From: Psychrobacillus sp. OK028
GTDB taxonomy: Bacteria > Bacillota > Bacilli > Bacillales_A > Planococcaceae
Assembly: GCF_900103605.1 (NCBI RefSeq)
Contig: NZ_FNHY01000001.1
Span: 310,001-374,000, forward strand
Direction: 5' to 3'
Length of the DNA stretch: 64,000 bases
The position numbers were made by a program, and so were the translations under genes. Of this stretch, positions 1-7,577 are shown piece after piece (the stretch's first letter is position 1; each line of letters starts with the position of its first letter). Under the pieces are notes generated by a model. The model worked only from the letters and a program-made list of their open reading frames with translations. It was not told the DNA's origin and ran no database searches.

Positions 1-85
1 TTTTTGATTATATAGTAAATTAGATAAAGCAGATTCTCTGTAAGTATAATAGTAAATTCTAAATAACAGTAAACAAGTAATACTG

Positions 86-219
86 TGATTTCCGTTTCAC
101 GCGGACGCTTTCCGCGGGCGAGGTCGAGTCTCCTCGTTCGCTACCTCTCTGTGGGGTCTCGACTTTCTCGCTGTTCCCGCTGGAGTCGCCGCGTTGCACT
201 CCAATCAATAAGTGAGTAG
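86..219 (+). repeat. GC-rich dispersed repeat, unit A, left arm copy
   Basis: A GC-rich block stands out in AT-rich spacer. It opens with tgatttccgtttcacgcgg and closes with ctccaatcaataagtgag. It is self-complementary: ACGCGG near the left end can pair with CCGCGT near the right end, and GTCGAG with CTCGAC inside. Related copies are at 17663, 23335, 44221, 47911, 51388 and 59141 in this orientation and at 4426, 7331, 23701, 29807 and 59446 inverted. The matching partner of this copy is 7331-7454. No coding potential or transposase is seen; I do not know a family name. Positions 1-85 before it are AT-rich and hold nothing I can name. Confidence 0.85.
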
Positions 220-340
220 ATATTAACTTAATAATTGGACTAGCTTAGTATTATAAAAACGATGATTGGATTTGGTTAAATAAAGAGGAATTAATTTAAA
301 ACTATTAGAAAATCAATTAGGTATCGCCGGTGCTAAAGAG

Positions 341-446
341 GATGTGCGCCTTCTAAGCCGCATGTGCGCGAAGAATGAAACTTCATAAAGGATGAAGGAG
401 CTGCAAGCGATCATCCTTGAAGGCTCATGTGTAGCGTGCGGCAGCT
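341..446 (+). repeat. GC-rich repeat unit B, left arm copy
   Basis: A second GC-rich block of about 105 bp whose inverted copy lies at 7162-7262. Shared landmarks are tgcgccttctaagccgca, catccttgaaggctcatg and tagcgtgcg. It contains its own stem (aaggatga ... tcatcctt). It is seen only in this pair of arms in the window, between unit A and the 21-bp array, and in mirror order on the right side. Confidence 0.8.
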
Positions 447-489
447 AACATCCGGGAAGGTTTCATCCTATTTTTTATAGTTTAAACTG

Positions 490-605
490 TTACTCGCTCG
501 GAAGGGTCTTTTACTCTTGGTCTTGTGGTGAATACTCTCGTTCTTTTTCAGTTACTCTCGCTCACCGGTTGTTTACTCGCCCTTCCACAGGATTTACTCT
601 CACAA
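490..605 (+). repeat. Array of TTACTC motifs with 21-bp period
   Basis: The motif ttactc or a close variant (often followed by tcg or gct) begins at 490, 511, 532, 552, 573 and 594, that is every 20-21 bp, with unrelated sequence between. The inverted array at 7025-7112 has the same motif read from the other strand. Spacing of 21 bp equals two turns of B-DNA. No reading frame is kept. Confidence 0.75.
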
Positions 606-670
606 AGGAATAATTATCCACTTTAAAGCAGTTAATTTTCACTTCATAGCCATATTTCCGATCCAATTAA

Positions 671-701
671 TTCGTATTTAACGGAGTAAATATCATATAA
701 T
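671..701 (+). promoter_or_regulatory. Possible promoter of the thioredoxin-like gene
   Basis: A perfect -10 hexamer TATAAT lies at 696-701, about 40 bp ahead of the start codon. The only -35 candidate, TTCGTA at 671-676, is poor and 19 bp away, so this call rests on the -10 alone. Confidence 0.3.
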
Positions 702-741
702 AAGGTCAGTGAAATATTATCGTACCAACAGGAGGTATAAG

Positions 742-1320
742 ATGAAGAAGAAAATTATTGGGCTATTTATTGTTGCGGCAATGGTCGCAATCGCAACGAT
801 TTCCTTTGTGAGAGATAATATAGATGAACAAGAAGCTTTTGCTGGGGAACAAATGGGTACCGATATGGCGAATAATGCTGCCAATGAAGGCTTAGGTAAA
901 GGAAATGCTGCACCTAATTTTACACTGACTACATTAGACGGCGAGGTAGTCACACTCGCAGATTATAAAGGTAAGAAAGTTGTATTAAATTTCTGGGCTA
1001 CGTGGTGTCCACCATGTAAAGCAGAAATGCCACATATGCAAAATTACTACGAGGATATGGCTGAAAAAGAAAATGTAGAAATTTTAGCAGTCAATCTGAC
1101 GAGTTCGGATGTAGGGCTAGATAAAGTGAAGGCGTTTCAAGAGGATTATGCTTTAAGTTTTCCTATTCCTTTAGATGAAGAAGGTGTAGTTGGTGATACA
1201 TATCAAGCGATTACGATTCCTACTACTTACATGATAGATACGACTGGAACTATACAAAATAAGATTGTTGGACCGATGGATGAGCAAATGTTAACAGACT
1301 ATATTAATAATTTAAATTAA
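742..1320 (+). CDS. ResA/TlpA-like membrane-anchored thiol-disulfide oxidoreductase
   Basis: Extracytoplasmic thioredoxin-fold reductase of the TlpA/ResA/StoA group; family members reduce disulfides outside the membrane, for example in cytochrome c maturation. Of 192 residues, 6-22 form an uncleaved-looking signal anchor, followed by a polar linker and a redoxin domain from about residue 55. The active site is WCPPC (Cys89, Cys92) and a cis-proline segment IPTTY is present. The start was set at the ATG preceded by caggaggtataag rather than an in-frame codon 33 bp upstream without a ribosome site. The closely following protease gene suggests joint transcription. No cytochrome biogenesis genes are nearby, so the physiological substrate is unknown. 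Confidence 0.85.
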   Translation: MKKKIIGLFIVAAMVAIATISFVRDNIDEQEAFAGEQMGTDMANNAANEGLGKGNAAPNFTLTTLDGEVVTLADYKGKKVVLNFWATWCPPCKAEMPHMQNYYEDMAEKENVEILAVNLTSSDVGLDKVKAFQEDYALSFPIPLDEEGVVGDTYQAITIPTTYMIDTTGTIQNKIVGPMDEQMLTDYINNLN

Positions 1321-1391
1321 GAATCGATTATTGGGCAAGTATTAAATTTCTATTTTCACACATATATTAGTGGAAAAGTAGGAGGTTGAAC

Positions 1392-2807
1392 TTGCGCAAA
1401 AGTCGGTTTTTTCTTTATGGATTGATAGTCGTTGTTCTTTTAGGTATCGGGTATATGTGGTTGATAAAACCTTCAGCTACAGAGCAAAAAAACGTCAGCA
1501 ATAGTCAGGTTATTGATCAAGCATTTCAATTGATCAAAAAAGAGGCAGTATTCTCTAAAAGTGATAATCTAATCGTGGAAGGTGCTATTCGTGGGATGGC
1601 AGAAGCATTGGAGGATCCACATAGTACGTATTTAACAAAAGAAGAAGCAGCGAATCAAGAGGCTTCACTTGCAGAGGAACGGGTTGGAATAGGGGCAGAG
1701 ATTATGCTCTCCGAAGGGAAATTTGTCGTAGTTGCACCGTTAAAGGATTCCCCTGCTTTTAAAGCTGGCTTAAAACCTCAGGATGAAATTGTTCGTGTGA
1801 ATGAAGAGAGAGTTGAAGGAAAGTCAATGACTGAGTTAATGCAGCTATTAAGTGGTAAAAAAGGTACTAGCATTAAAATGACTATATATCGGTCTAGTGA
1901 GAATCGCCATGTCGAATTACATATGAAACGTGACACGATAGCGATGCATACAGTTTCTAGTGATATTTATGAAGTAGATGATTTTTCAATTGGTGTTGTG
2001 AATATCTCATTATTTGGGGAGAAAACAGGAGAAGAATGGGAGAAGCAAACAAAAGCATTAGTAGAACGAGGTATTGATGGTCTTGTTATTGATGTAAGAG
2101 GAAATCCAGGCGGTTATTTATTCAGTGTTTCTACTATAATAGGTACTTTATTGCCAAATGGTTCTACTTTCGCTTATATGCAAGATGCCAAAGGTGTACT
2201 GGAAATGTTAAATACAGAAACAAAGGACAATCAGTATTTAAACAAGATTCCAGTTGTGCTATTACAAAATGGTGGTAGTGCTTCTGCCAGTGAAGTTTTG
2301 GCTGGAGCACTGAAGGACAATAAGCGTGCGATGATTGTCGGAGAAAAAAGTTTTGGTAAGGGGACAGTTCAAGAAACTCGTGATCTGCAAAACGGCGGGA
2401 AGTTAAAAATTTCTACTCATAAATGGTTAACCCCGAAACAGGAGTGGATTCATCATAAAGGCATCCAGGCTGATTTACAGGTAGAGCCAGATGAATTGTA
2501 TACGATGGATATAAAATATTATCAAGGTAATTTTAGAGTTGGTGATTTTGGTGAAGAGATAAAGTATGTGCAAACGGTATTAGGAGCACTTGGCTATAAT
2601 TTAAGTCGCCAGGATGGCTATTTTGATGAAGATACAGAAGATGCTATTGAAAAGTATCGTCAAGAGAGAAGCTTAGATGATTTAAACGAGATTGATGATG
2701 CACTTTTTAAGTCTATAACAGAGACAATTCTGGAATATAAAACTAGCAGAGATAACGATAAACAGTTCCAAATGGGAGTTAGTTATTTACTGCATGATTT
2801 GAAATAA
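1392..2807 (+). CDS. ctpB: C-terminal processing peptidase, CtpA/CtpB family (S41)
   Basis: Secreted, membrane-anchored serine protease. The 471-residue product has an N-terminal membrane segment (about 5-24), a PDZ domain (about 95-175), the S41 catalytic domain and a C-terminal peptidoglycan-binding domain (about 380-450). The catalytic dyad is visible: Ser298 in GGSASASE and Lys323 in EKSFGKGTV, the canonical 25-residue spacing. In B. subtilis CtpB cleaves SpoIVFA during sporulation and CtpA acts in the envelope; which one this is cannot be fixed from sequence alone. The TTG at 1392 is preferred because the TTG at 1386 abuts the AGGAGG itself. Location beside minJ matches B. subtilis ctpB. 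Confidence 0.85.
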   Translation: MRKSRFFLYGLIVVVLLGIGYMWLIKPSATEQKNVSNSQVIDQAFQLIKKEAVFSKSDNLIVEGAIRGMAEALEDPHSTYLTKEEAANQEASLAEERVGIGAEIMLSEGKFVVVAPLKDSPAFKAGLKPQDEIVRVNEERVEGKSMTELMQLLSGKKGTSIKMTIYRSSENRHVELHMKRDTIAMHTVSSDIYEVDDFSIGVVNISLFGEKTGEEWEKQTKALVERGIDGLVIDVRGNPGGYLFSVSTIIGTLLPNGSTFAYMQDAKGVLEMLNTETKDNQYLNKIPVVLLQNGGSASASEVLAGALKDNKRAMIVGEKSFGKGTVQETRDLQNGGKLKISTHKWLTPKQEWIHHKGIQADLQVEPDELYTMDIKYYQGNFRVGDFGEEIKYVQTVLGALGYNLSRQDGYFDEDTEDAIEKYRQERSLDDLNEIDDALFKSITETILEYKTSRDNDKQFQMGVSYLLHDLK

Positions 2808-2891
2808 CAAAGTAAATACAAAATCCTATACGCAAAGCCCTCTACGTTTGTTACAATAATAGGAAGTATAGTTGCAAGTAGGGGGATGCGT

Positions 2892-4061
2892 ATGGTGCAA
2901 GAAGTTATAATCGAATTGGTTAAAGGAATTGGACGTTTTTTCCTACATCCAGCAGTATATATTACGCTTCTCTTCTCGGTATTGATCGGATATGTTCGAG
3001 TGAAGAGAGAAAGAAGGCAGTTCCGCACAAGATTACTTTGGGGTTGGACTGAAACAAAGGGATTTTTACTAGACGGGTTAGTTTGGGCTCTTATTTTGTC
3101 TGTCATCAGTATAGCAATAGGGTTAGTTATTCCAAATACATGGCTATGGATTTATAGTGCGTGGTTGATTATATTTGTCCTCCTATTTACATATCAGTTT
3201 GGATCAGCGGTTTATGCGATTGCATTAGGAGCAACAACTGTCTATGTGATGTATTTATACAACTGGTCATTTGATGCATTTTCATGGACTTTTTCTGGAC
3301 AGGATATTCTACAGGCTGGAATAGTACCTATAGCAATAATAGCGGGGTTTTTATTGATCGTGGAAGGTGTACTTATTCAAAAACATGGTGCTACACAAGC
3401 CTCCCCAAAGCTAGTGACAACTGCTAGAGGCATGGAAGCAATTGTCTATCATGTGAAAAGATTATGGTTATTGCCAATATTACTAATCGCTCCAGGCGAT
3501 GTTATTCCAACCTATTTACCTTATTGGCCACAATTTTCGCTTGGAGAAAATGCTTTCTCCTTAATTTTATTTCCATTTGTAATTGGCTTTCAACAGAAAT
3601 CTCGACATTCACTACCTATTCATTTTTTCACAGGATACGGAAAGATGGTTTGGCAGCTAGGCATCGTTATTACAATAATTGCTGCAATTGGTTATTTTGA
3701 GCCACTAGTTAGTGCAATTGCTCTGTTAGTCGGTGTTATAGCACGAATACTTATAACCATCATCAAGTATCAACAAGAAAAGACAGGAAATTATGCTGTC
3801 TCACCCCAATCGAATGGTGTTATGATAGCGGGTGTTCTATCAGATTCTCCAGCAGAGAAAATGGGACTATTAATAGGGGAGCGTATCGTAAAAGTAAACG
3901 GGCAGAAGGTTGAAAACGAACAGGAATTATATGAAGCAGTCCAAATAAACGCAGCGCATTGCCGGTTAGAAGTGTTGGACTCAAATGGGGAATTACGTCT
4001 TCGCCAACATATACTATTTAGACATGATCATTATCGACTAGGTCTTATCTTAGTTAGATAG
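2892..4061 (+). CDS. minJ: MinJ-like polytopic PDZ protein, cell division topology factor
   Basis: 389-residue protein with about seven or eight hydrophobic segments over the first 300 residues and a C-terminal PDZ domain (about 305-385, with a GVLSDSPAEKMGL carboxylate-loop region). In B. subtilis MinJ bridges DivIVA to MinD and restricts septum placement; length (about 397 there), architecture and the neighbouring ctp gene agree. An ATG at 2886 directly touches the ribosome site agtaggggg, so the ATG at 2892, 6 bp after it, is chosen. DivIVA and MinCD are not in the window, so function is inferred from family and synteny. Confidence 0.8.
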   Translation: MVQEVIIELVKGIGRFFLHPAVYITLLFSVLIGYVRVKRERRQFRTRLLWGWTETKGFLLDGLVWALILSVISIAIGLVIPNTWLWIYSAWLIIFVLLFTYQFGSAVYAIALGATTVYVMYLYNWSFDAFSWTFSGQDILQAGIVPIAIIAGFLLIVEGVLIQKHGATQASPKLVTTARGMEAIVYHVKRLWLLPILLIAPGDVIPTYLPYWPQFSLGENAFSLILFPFVIGFQQKSRHSLPIHFFTGYGKMVWQLGIVITIIAAIGYFEPLVSAIALLVGVIARILITIIKYQQEKTGNYAVSPQSNGVMIAGVLSDSPAEKMGLLIGERIVKVNGQKVENEQELYEAVQINAAHCRLEVLDSNGELRLRQHILFRHDHYRLGLILVR

Positions 4062-4069
4062 GAGAAATT

Positions 4070-4327
4070 ATGGAATCACTATCACTCACAACCCAAATAA
4101 TATTGGCTATTTTTGCCCCTGCATTACTCGTCGTATTGTTTACACGAATCACGTTCAATCATTATGTTGCGTTAGTATTGACTGTCGCTCTATTCGCCGC
4201 ATCAGTCTATGCTGGTTACACGCATAGATGGTGGATATATATGATCGACGCCGCATCTCTTACAATTGGGTTCTGGTATAGTACCCATATGAAAACGAGT
4301 ACTAATAAAAAAAATCCGCCACTCTGA
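4070..4327 (+). CDS. csbA: CsbA family small membrane protein
   Basis: 85-residue protein with three hydrophobic segments. The stretch LVVLFTRITFNHYVALVLTVAL closely resembles B. subtilis CsbA, a sigma-B controlled membrane protein of unknown function; the segment DAASLTIGFWYS also fits. The gene starts 9 bp after minJ with ggagaaatt as ribosome site, so it is probably cotranscribed with minJ. I found no convincing sigma-B promoter in front of it. Its last codons lie inside the terminator hairpin that follows, and in B. subtilis csbA sits near uvrBA, which is absent here. Confidence 0.75.
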   Translation: MESLSLTTQIILAIFAPALLVVLFTRITFNHYVALVLTVALFAASVYAGYTHRWWIYMIDAASLTIGFWYSTHMKTSTNKKNPPL

Positions 4328-4350
4328 GCTTAGAGTAGTGCGGATTTTTT
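4308..4350 (+). terminator. Intrinsic terminator at the csbA end
   Basis: The stem aaaatccgc-actct / agagt-a-gcggatttt is followed by a T run. The left arm is inside csbA and its stop codon is in the stem-loop. The A run on the left could also make it act on the other strand. Confidence 0.8.
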
Positions 4351-4425
4351 GTATTTAATATAATAAAAGTTTTAAAAAACATCCTGTTAGCAATGAGTTT
4401 ATGAGACTTGTAAAAGCGAATTATC

Positions 4426-4560
4426 CGCAGGTCGGCGACCCCAGTGGGACAGCACGAGGGAGAGACTACAGGCTCGAGCCGTGCCCACGGAAAGTATCCG
4501 ACTGGAGCGAAAATCAACGACATATCTGGTTTTTGTTCTTAAACCAGCGTTTTTTTGGCC
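4426..4560 (-). repeat. GC-rich dispersed repeat, inverted type (unit C)
   Basis: Carries gcaggtcggcgacccc, gggacagcacgagggagaga, ctcgagccgtgcccacgg and aaaatcaac in order, the same as 23701 and 59446. It reads as a diverged reverse complement of unit A. Stems GTCGG/CCGAC, GTGGG/CCCAC and CACG/CGTG are all present. Its right flank contains CTGGTTT ... AAACCAG (4526-4547) followed by seven T, which would terminate plus-strand transcripts. It fills the spacer between convergent csbA and azlD. Confidence 0.8.
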
Positions 4561-4588
4561 AGTTTTTCTTAACTATGTATTAAAACTA

Positions 4589-4897
4589 TTAAAATAACAA
4601 ACTATATATAGCTAGAACTCCAATTGTACCAAGGACAACAACCATTACATTTGAAAAAAGAAAAGCTAAGCTAAAAGCAACAACTGTTCCGATCAACCCA
4701 AATAATAGATTATCCTGTTGAACATATAAAATGGCCGGGAAGATTAAAGCACCCAACACAGCATAAGGAATATTGCGTAATACACCAGAAATGACCGGAG
4801 GCAATTCTTTCCCCTCTAAAAAGGTTAGAGGAAATGCCCTCGGAATATATGTAACTACTGCCATTCCAAGTATTGTCCACCAATACCACATACCCAT
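4589..4897 (-). CDS. azlD: AzlD family branched-chain amino acid exporter subunit
   Basis: 102-residue protein with three or four hydrophobic segments and the AzlD hallmark TYIPRAFPL. AzlD works with AzlC as a two-subunit exporter of branched-chain amino acids or their analogues at the cell membrane. The start follows the azlC stop by 4 bp and its ribosome site gaaaggggc lies inside the azlC end, so translation is coupled. A longer in-frame extension reading MEKIYRKGLK lies within azlC and lacks a ribosome site. Confidence 0.85.
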   Translation of the reverse strand: MGMWYWWTILGMAVVTYIPRAFPLTFLEGKELPPVISGVLRNIPYAVLGALIFPAILYVQQDNLLFGLIGTVVAFSLAFLFSNVMVVVLGTIGVLAIYSLLF

Positions 4898-4901
4898 TAT
4901 T

Positions 4902-5609
4902 TTAAGCCCCTTTCGGTAAATTTTTTCCACGCTTTGTATAAATTATTTCAATAAAAATAGAAGATGCTAATGTTGCGACTAAGATAGACCATCCAGTCGA
5001 TAATAGCCCGGTCCAATAAAAGAATCCATTTATAATAGCTGCTACAAGTGCAAGCATTACTACCTTTCTACTACCTCGCATGGAAGGTACGAGGAGCCCA
5101 ACGAACATCGCATACAGCGCAATGGACATCGCTGCTTGTAAAAATGCGGGGAGATTTGCGCCGATAACATGACCAACTGCAGTAAAAACAACCCAGCTGC
5201 TATATGCTATTATTGCTACACCAAAGGCAAACGGAGTAGCTATCTTCTTTTCTTTTTGAGTAGCTAATACCGAGAAACTCTCATCTGTGATCCCAAAAGC
5301 GTAAATCCCCTTAATCCATCTTTTTTCACTTTGCATCTTTTCGTTTAGTGCAGCCGTCATTAAGAAGTGACGAATATTAACGACAAATGTATTTAAAACG
5401 ATTAAAATAGGGTCAACCCCTTTTGAAATAAGCGTAAGAGACATATATTGTGCTGCCCCTGCATAAACGAATATACTCATAGCAGTGGCTTCCAAAATCG
5501 ACAGTCCTGTCGTTTTAGCGAGTAAGCCAAATGTCAGCGCAACCGGAAAGTAACCGATAGCAATACTTATCCCTGCTTTCATTCCTGAAACAAATGAATT
5601 ATTATTCAC
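4902..5609 (-). CDS. azlC: AzlC family branched-chain amino acid exporter subunit
   Basis: 235-residue polytopic protein (about six membrane segments). Typical family features are GISIAIGYFPVALTFGLLAK, the VYAGAAQYM motif and NIRHFLM. Partner of AzlD, which follows directly. The GTG start after taggtggtgaaag is preferred over an in-frame ATG 33 bp upstream that would lack a ribosome site. In B. subtilis azlCD is controlled by AzlB (Lrp type); no such regulator gene is present here. The pair is divergent from the DedA gene. Confidence 0.85.
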   Translation of the reverse strand: MNNNSFVSGMKAGISIAIGYFPVALTFGLLAKTTGLSILEATAMSIFVYAGAAQYMSLTLISKGVDPILIVLNTFVVNIRHFLMTAALNEKMQSEKRWIKGIYAFGITDESFSVLATQKEKKIATPFAFGVAIIAYSSWVVFTAVGHVIGANLPAFLQAAMSIALYAMFVGLLVPSMRGSRKVVMLALVAAIINGFFYWTGLLSTGWSILVATLASSIFIEIIYTKRGKNLPKGA

Positions 5610-5720
5610 AAAACTTTCACCACCTATATACATAATCAACAAATTATACTATAAGTAGCTTGTTTTATGTACAGTAATATTGGGAATAGTATAAATATAC
5701 ATATTTTGGAGGAGAGCCAA

Positions 5721-6362
5721 ATGCCGGACTGGTTTTCATTAGAAACTTTAACGAATTTAACACAGGAATATCGAGCACTTGGACCTCTTTTCGGTATTTT
5801 ACTGCCCTTTTTAGAGGCTTTCCTACCATTTTTACCGTTAGTCGTATTTATAGTTGCGAACGTAACTGCATATGGATTGTTTTTCGGGTTTATCTTATCC
5901 TGGGCAGGGTCAGTTGCTGGCTCGTATGCTGTATTCCTAGTTATCCGAAAATATGGACGAGCTCGTGCATTAGGGTTTGTAACGAGACATGTGAAAATCC
6001 AAAAACTCATAAAATGGGTTGAGCGAAACGGGTTTGGTCCACTTTTTTTACTTGTTTGTTTCCCGTTCACACCTTCTGCACTAGTCAATATAGTTGCAGG
6101 ACTTTCAGATATGAAGAAAAACACTTATTTCTGGACGTTAGCTTTAGGGAAGCTCATTATGATTTTTGTTGTTAGTTTTATTGGCGCTGATATAAAAGCA
6201 TTAATTACCCAGCCTATTAAAGCGGGTATCGTTATTTTCCTAATTGCTATCCTATGGTTTGTCGGAAAAGCCATAGAAAAAAGGATAAATAAAAAAGTAG
6301 AAGCCGATTTTAGATCAATCAGTAACGAAAGAAGAAACAAAAAAGGAGAAAGTCTTGAATAA
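5721..6362 (+). CDS. yhjE: DedA/TVP38 (VTT domain) membrane protein, YhjE-like
   Basis: 213-residue membrane protein of the TVP38/TMEM64/DedA superfamily, which includes lipid scramblases and half-transporters. Five or so hydrophobic segments are seen; the central VTT-type region contains RKYGRARALG and the GLSDMKKNTYFW stretch, with CFPFTPSALVNIVAG ahead of it. B. subtilis yhjE lies just upstream of sipV, the same arrangement as here, which supports the name. Start at the ATG with ttggaggagagcc. The gene overlaps the signal peptidase start by 8 bp. Confidence 0.75.
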   Translation: MPDWFSLETLTNLTQEYRALGPLFGILLPFLEAFLPFLPLVVFIVANVTAYGLFFGFILSWAGSVAGSYAVFLVIRKYGRARALGFVTRHVKIQKLIKWVERNGFGPLFLLVCFPFTPSALVNIVAGLSDMKKNTYFWTLALGKLIMIFVVSFIGADIKALITQPIKAGIVIFLIAILWFVGKAIEKRINKKVEADFRSISNERRNKKGESLE

Positions 6363-6906
6363 TTTTAAGAAAGAAATGCTGGAATGGCTGACAGCTTTAG
6401 TAATTGGAATTGTACTTGTAATGTTCGTTAGAATGTTCATCATGACAAATTATGAAGTAGTAGGTCATTCAATGATGCCTACATTACATGATCAAGATAA
6501 AGTAGTGGTGAATAAGCTTTCTAAAATTAATCATATGGATATTGTGATCTTCCATGGAGATGAAAGGGAAGATTATGTGAAGCGTGTAATCGGTCTACCA
6601 GGAGACATGATTAGGTATGAGAACGATGAGCTGTTTATAAATGATGAAAAAGTAGATGAGCCTTATCTTCAGTCTTTTAGCGCATATGACAATCCCGAAG
6701 AAAACTTCACAGAAGATTTTAATTTAGATGAACTAACCGGAAGAAAACGGGTTCCACCAGGTAAGCTATTTGTTCTAGGTGATAACCGTATTTCAAGCAT
6801 GGATAGTCGATATTTTCACTTTGTAGATACAACTGAAGTGGTTGGCGAAGTGCAGGCACGCTATTGGCCATTGTCCCAAGCAACCACTCAGTTCTATTCC
6901 GAATAA
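6355..6906 (+). CDS. sipV: Type I signal peptidase (SipS/SipV family)
   Basis: Membrane-bound Ser/Lys protease that removes signal peptides from secreted proteins. The 183-residue product has one N-terminal membrane anchor (about 13-30) and an extracellular catalytic domain. The nucleophile is Ser39 in GHSMMPT and the general base Lys76 in DYVKRVIGLPGD; the box LGDNRISSMDSR is near the C-terminus. The TTG start overlaps yhjE and has aaaaggagaaag before it. Position next to yhjE and upstream of addBA matches sipV of B. subtilis, but SipS, SipT and SipV are hard to tell apart by sequence. Confidence 0.88.
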   Translation: MNNFKKEMLEWLTALVIGIVLVMFVRMFIMTNYEVVGHSMMPTLHDQDKVVVNKLSKINHMDIVIFHGDEREDYVKRVIGLPGDMIRYENDELFINDEKVDEPYLQSFSAYDNPEENFTEDFNLDELTGRKRVPPGKLFVLGDNRISSMDSRYFHFVDTTEVVGEVQARYWPLSQATTQFYSE

Positions 6907-6910
6907 TTTC

Positions 6911-6961
6911 CCTCTCTGTTGTATGTTTTGTACAATAGAGATAGGAGATTATTCTTTTTTT
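6911..6961 (+). terminator. Probable terminator after the signal peptidase gene
   Basis: cctctctgttgta pairs imperfectly with tacaatagagatagg, followed after 12 bp by a T-rich stretch. The distance between stem and T run makes it weaker than the other terminators. Confidence 0.4.
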
Positions 6962-7024
6962 TGATACTAAGAAACTTCCTAATGATAAATAATAAATTTA
7001 AATAGAAAAATTAACCTTTTCTGC

Positions 7025-7112
7025 AGTAAACGAACATTAAGCGATATAAACTGATAAGTAGCGATAGTAAACTATGGGCTAGCGCGAGTAAACTACCATC
7101 CAAAGTAGTAAC
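7025..7112 (-). repeat. Array of AGTAAAC motifs with 21-bp period
   Basis: agtaaac or a close variant begins at 7025, 7045, 7066, 7087 and 7107, mostly preceded by agcga or gcg. Read on the minus strand this is gtttactcgc, the same motif family as the array at 490-605, and the two arrays are the innermost parts of the inverted arms. Confidence 0.7.
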
Positions 7113-7161
7113 TTTAAATGAGGTAGTGTTTGCTCATTTGATATACTTTGTACACGGCTTT

Positions 7162-7262
7162 GCGCTGTCGCACGCTAAGCATGAGCCTTCAAGGATGGTC
7201 GCTAGCGCTCCTTTATTCCTTTAAGTCTCATTCTTCTTGCTCCTGCGGCTTAGAAGGCGCAC
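7162..7262 (-). repeat. GC-rich repeat unit B, right arm copy
   Basis: Inverted copy of 341-446: cacgctaagcatgagccttc, aaggatgg and tgcggcttagaaggcgca correspond to the left unit read backwards. The two differ by scattered substitutions and small gaps, so they are not recent identical copies. Confidence 0.8.
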
Positions 7263-7330
7263 AACCTAGTTGCTGTTATTAATTTCATCGTTTTTATAAC
7301 ACTGTTTATGCGCAATCTTAAAGTTTAACC

Positions 7331-7454
7331 TACTCACTTATTGATTGAAGTGAAGTGAAAGGCAGCGACTCCAGCGGGAACAGCGTGTCCAAGTGAGACT
7401 CCAAAGGAGGCTCACGGACCGCCCGTGGAAAGCGACCGCCTGTAACGGAAATCA
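7331..7454 (-). repeat. GC-rich dispersed repeat, unit A, right arm copy
   Basis: Inverted copy of 86-219, starting tactcacttattgattg and ending gtaacggaaatca. It holds the landmarks gcgactccagcgggaacagc and gcccgtggaaagcg. With unit B and the 21-bp array it forms an arm in mirror order to the left arm. The rest of the 6907-7577 spacer is AT-rich and shows no gene. Confidence 0.85.
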
Positions 7455-7577
7455 TAGTATCTACCTCACTAAAATATTTTACATTTATTCTGAAGTAAAC
7501 TTACCTTCTATCATCTATTTTACGGCATCCATTTAATGATAATAATAATTTCTTCACAAGAAAGGAGATTGCAACCA

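Noticed and set aside
490-605. CRISPR array
   Set aside because: The repeated part is only 6-10 bases, the period is 21 bp and no cas genes are near; CRISPR repeats are longer with longer spacers.
4030-4070. Sigma-B promoter for csbA
   Set aside because: No GTTTAA ... GGGTAT pair at proper spacing was found in the end of minJ.
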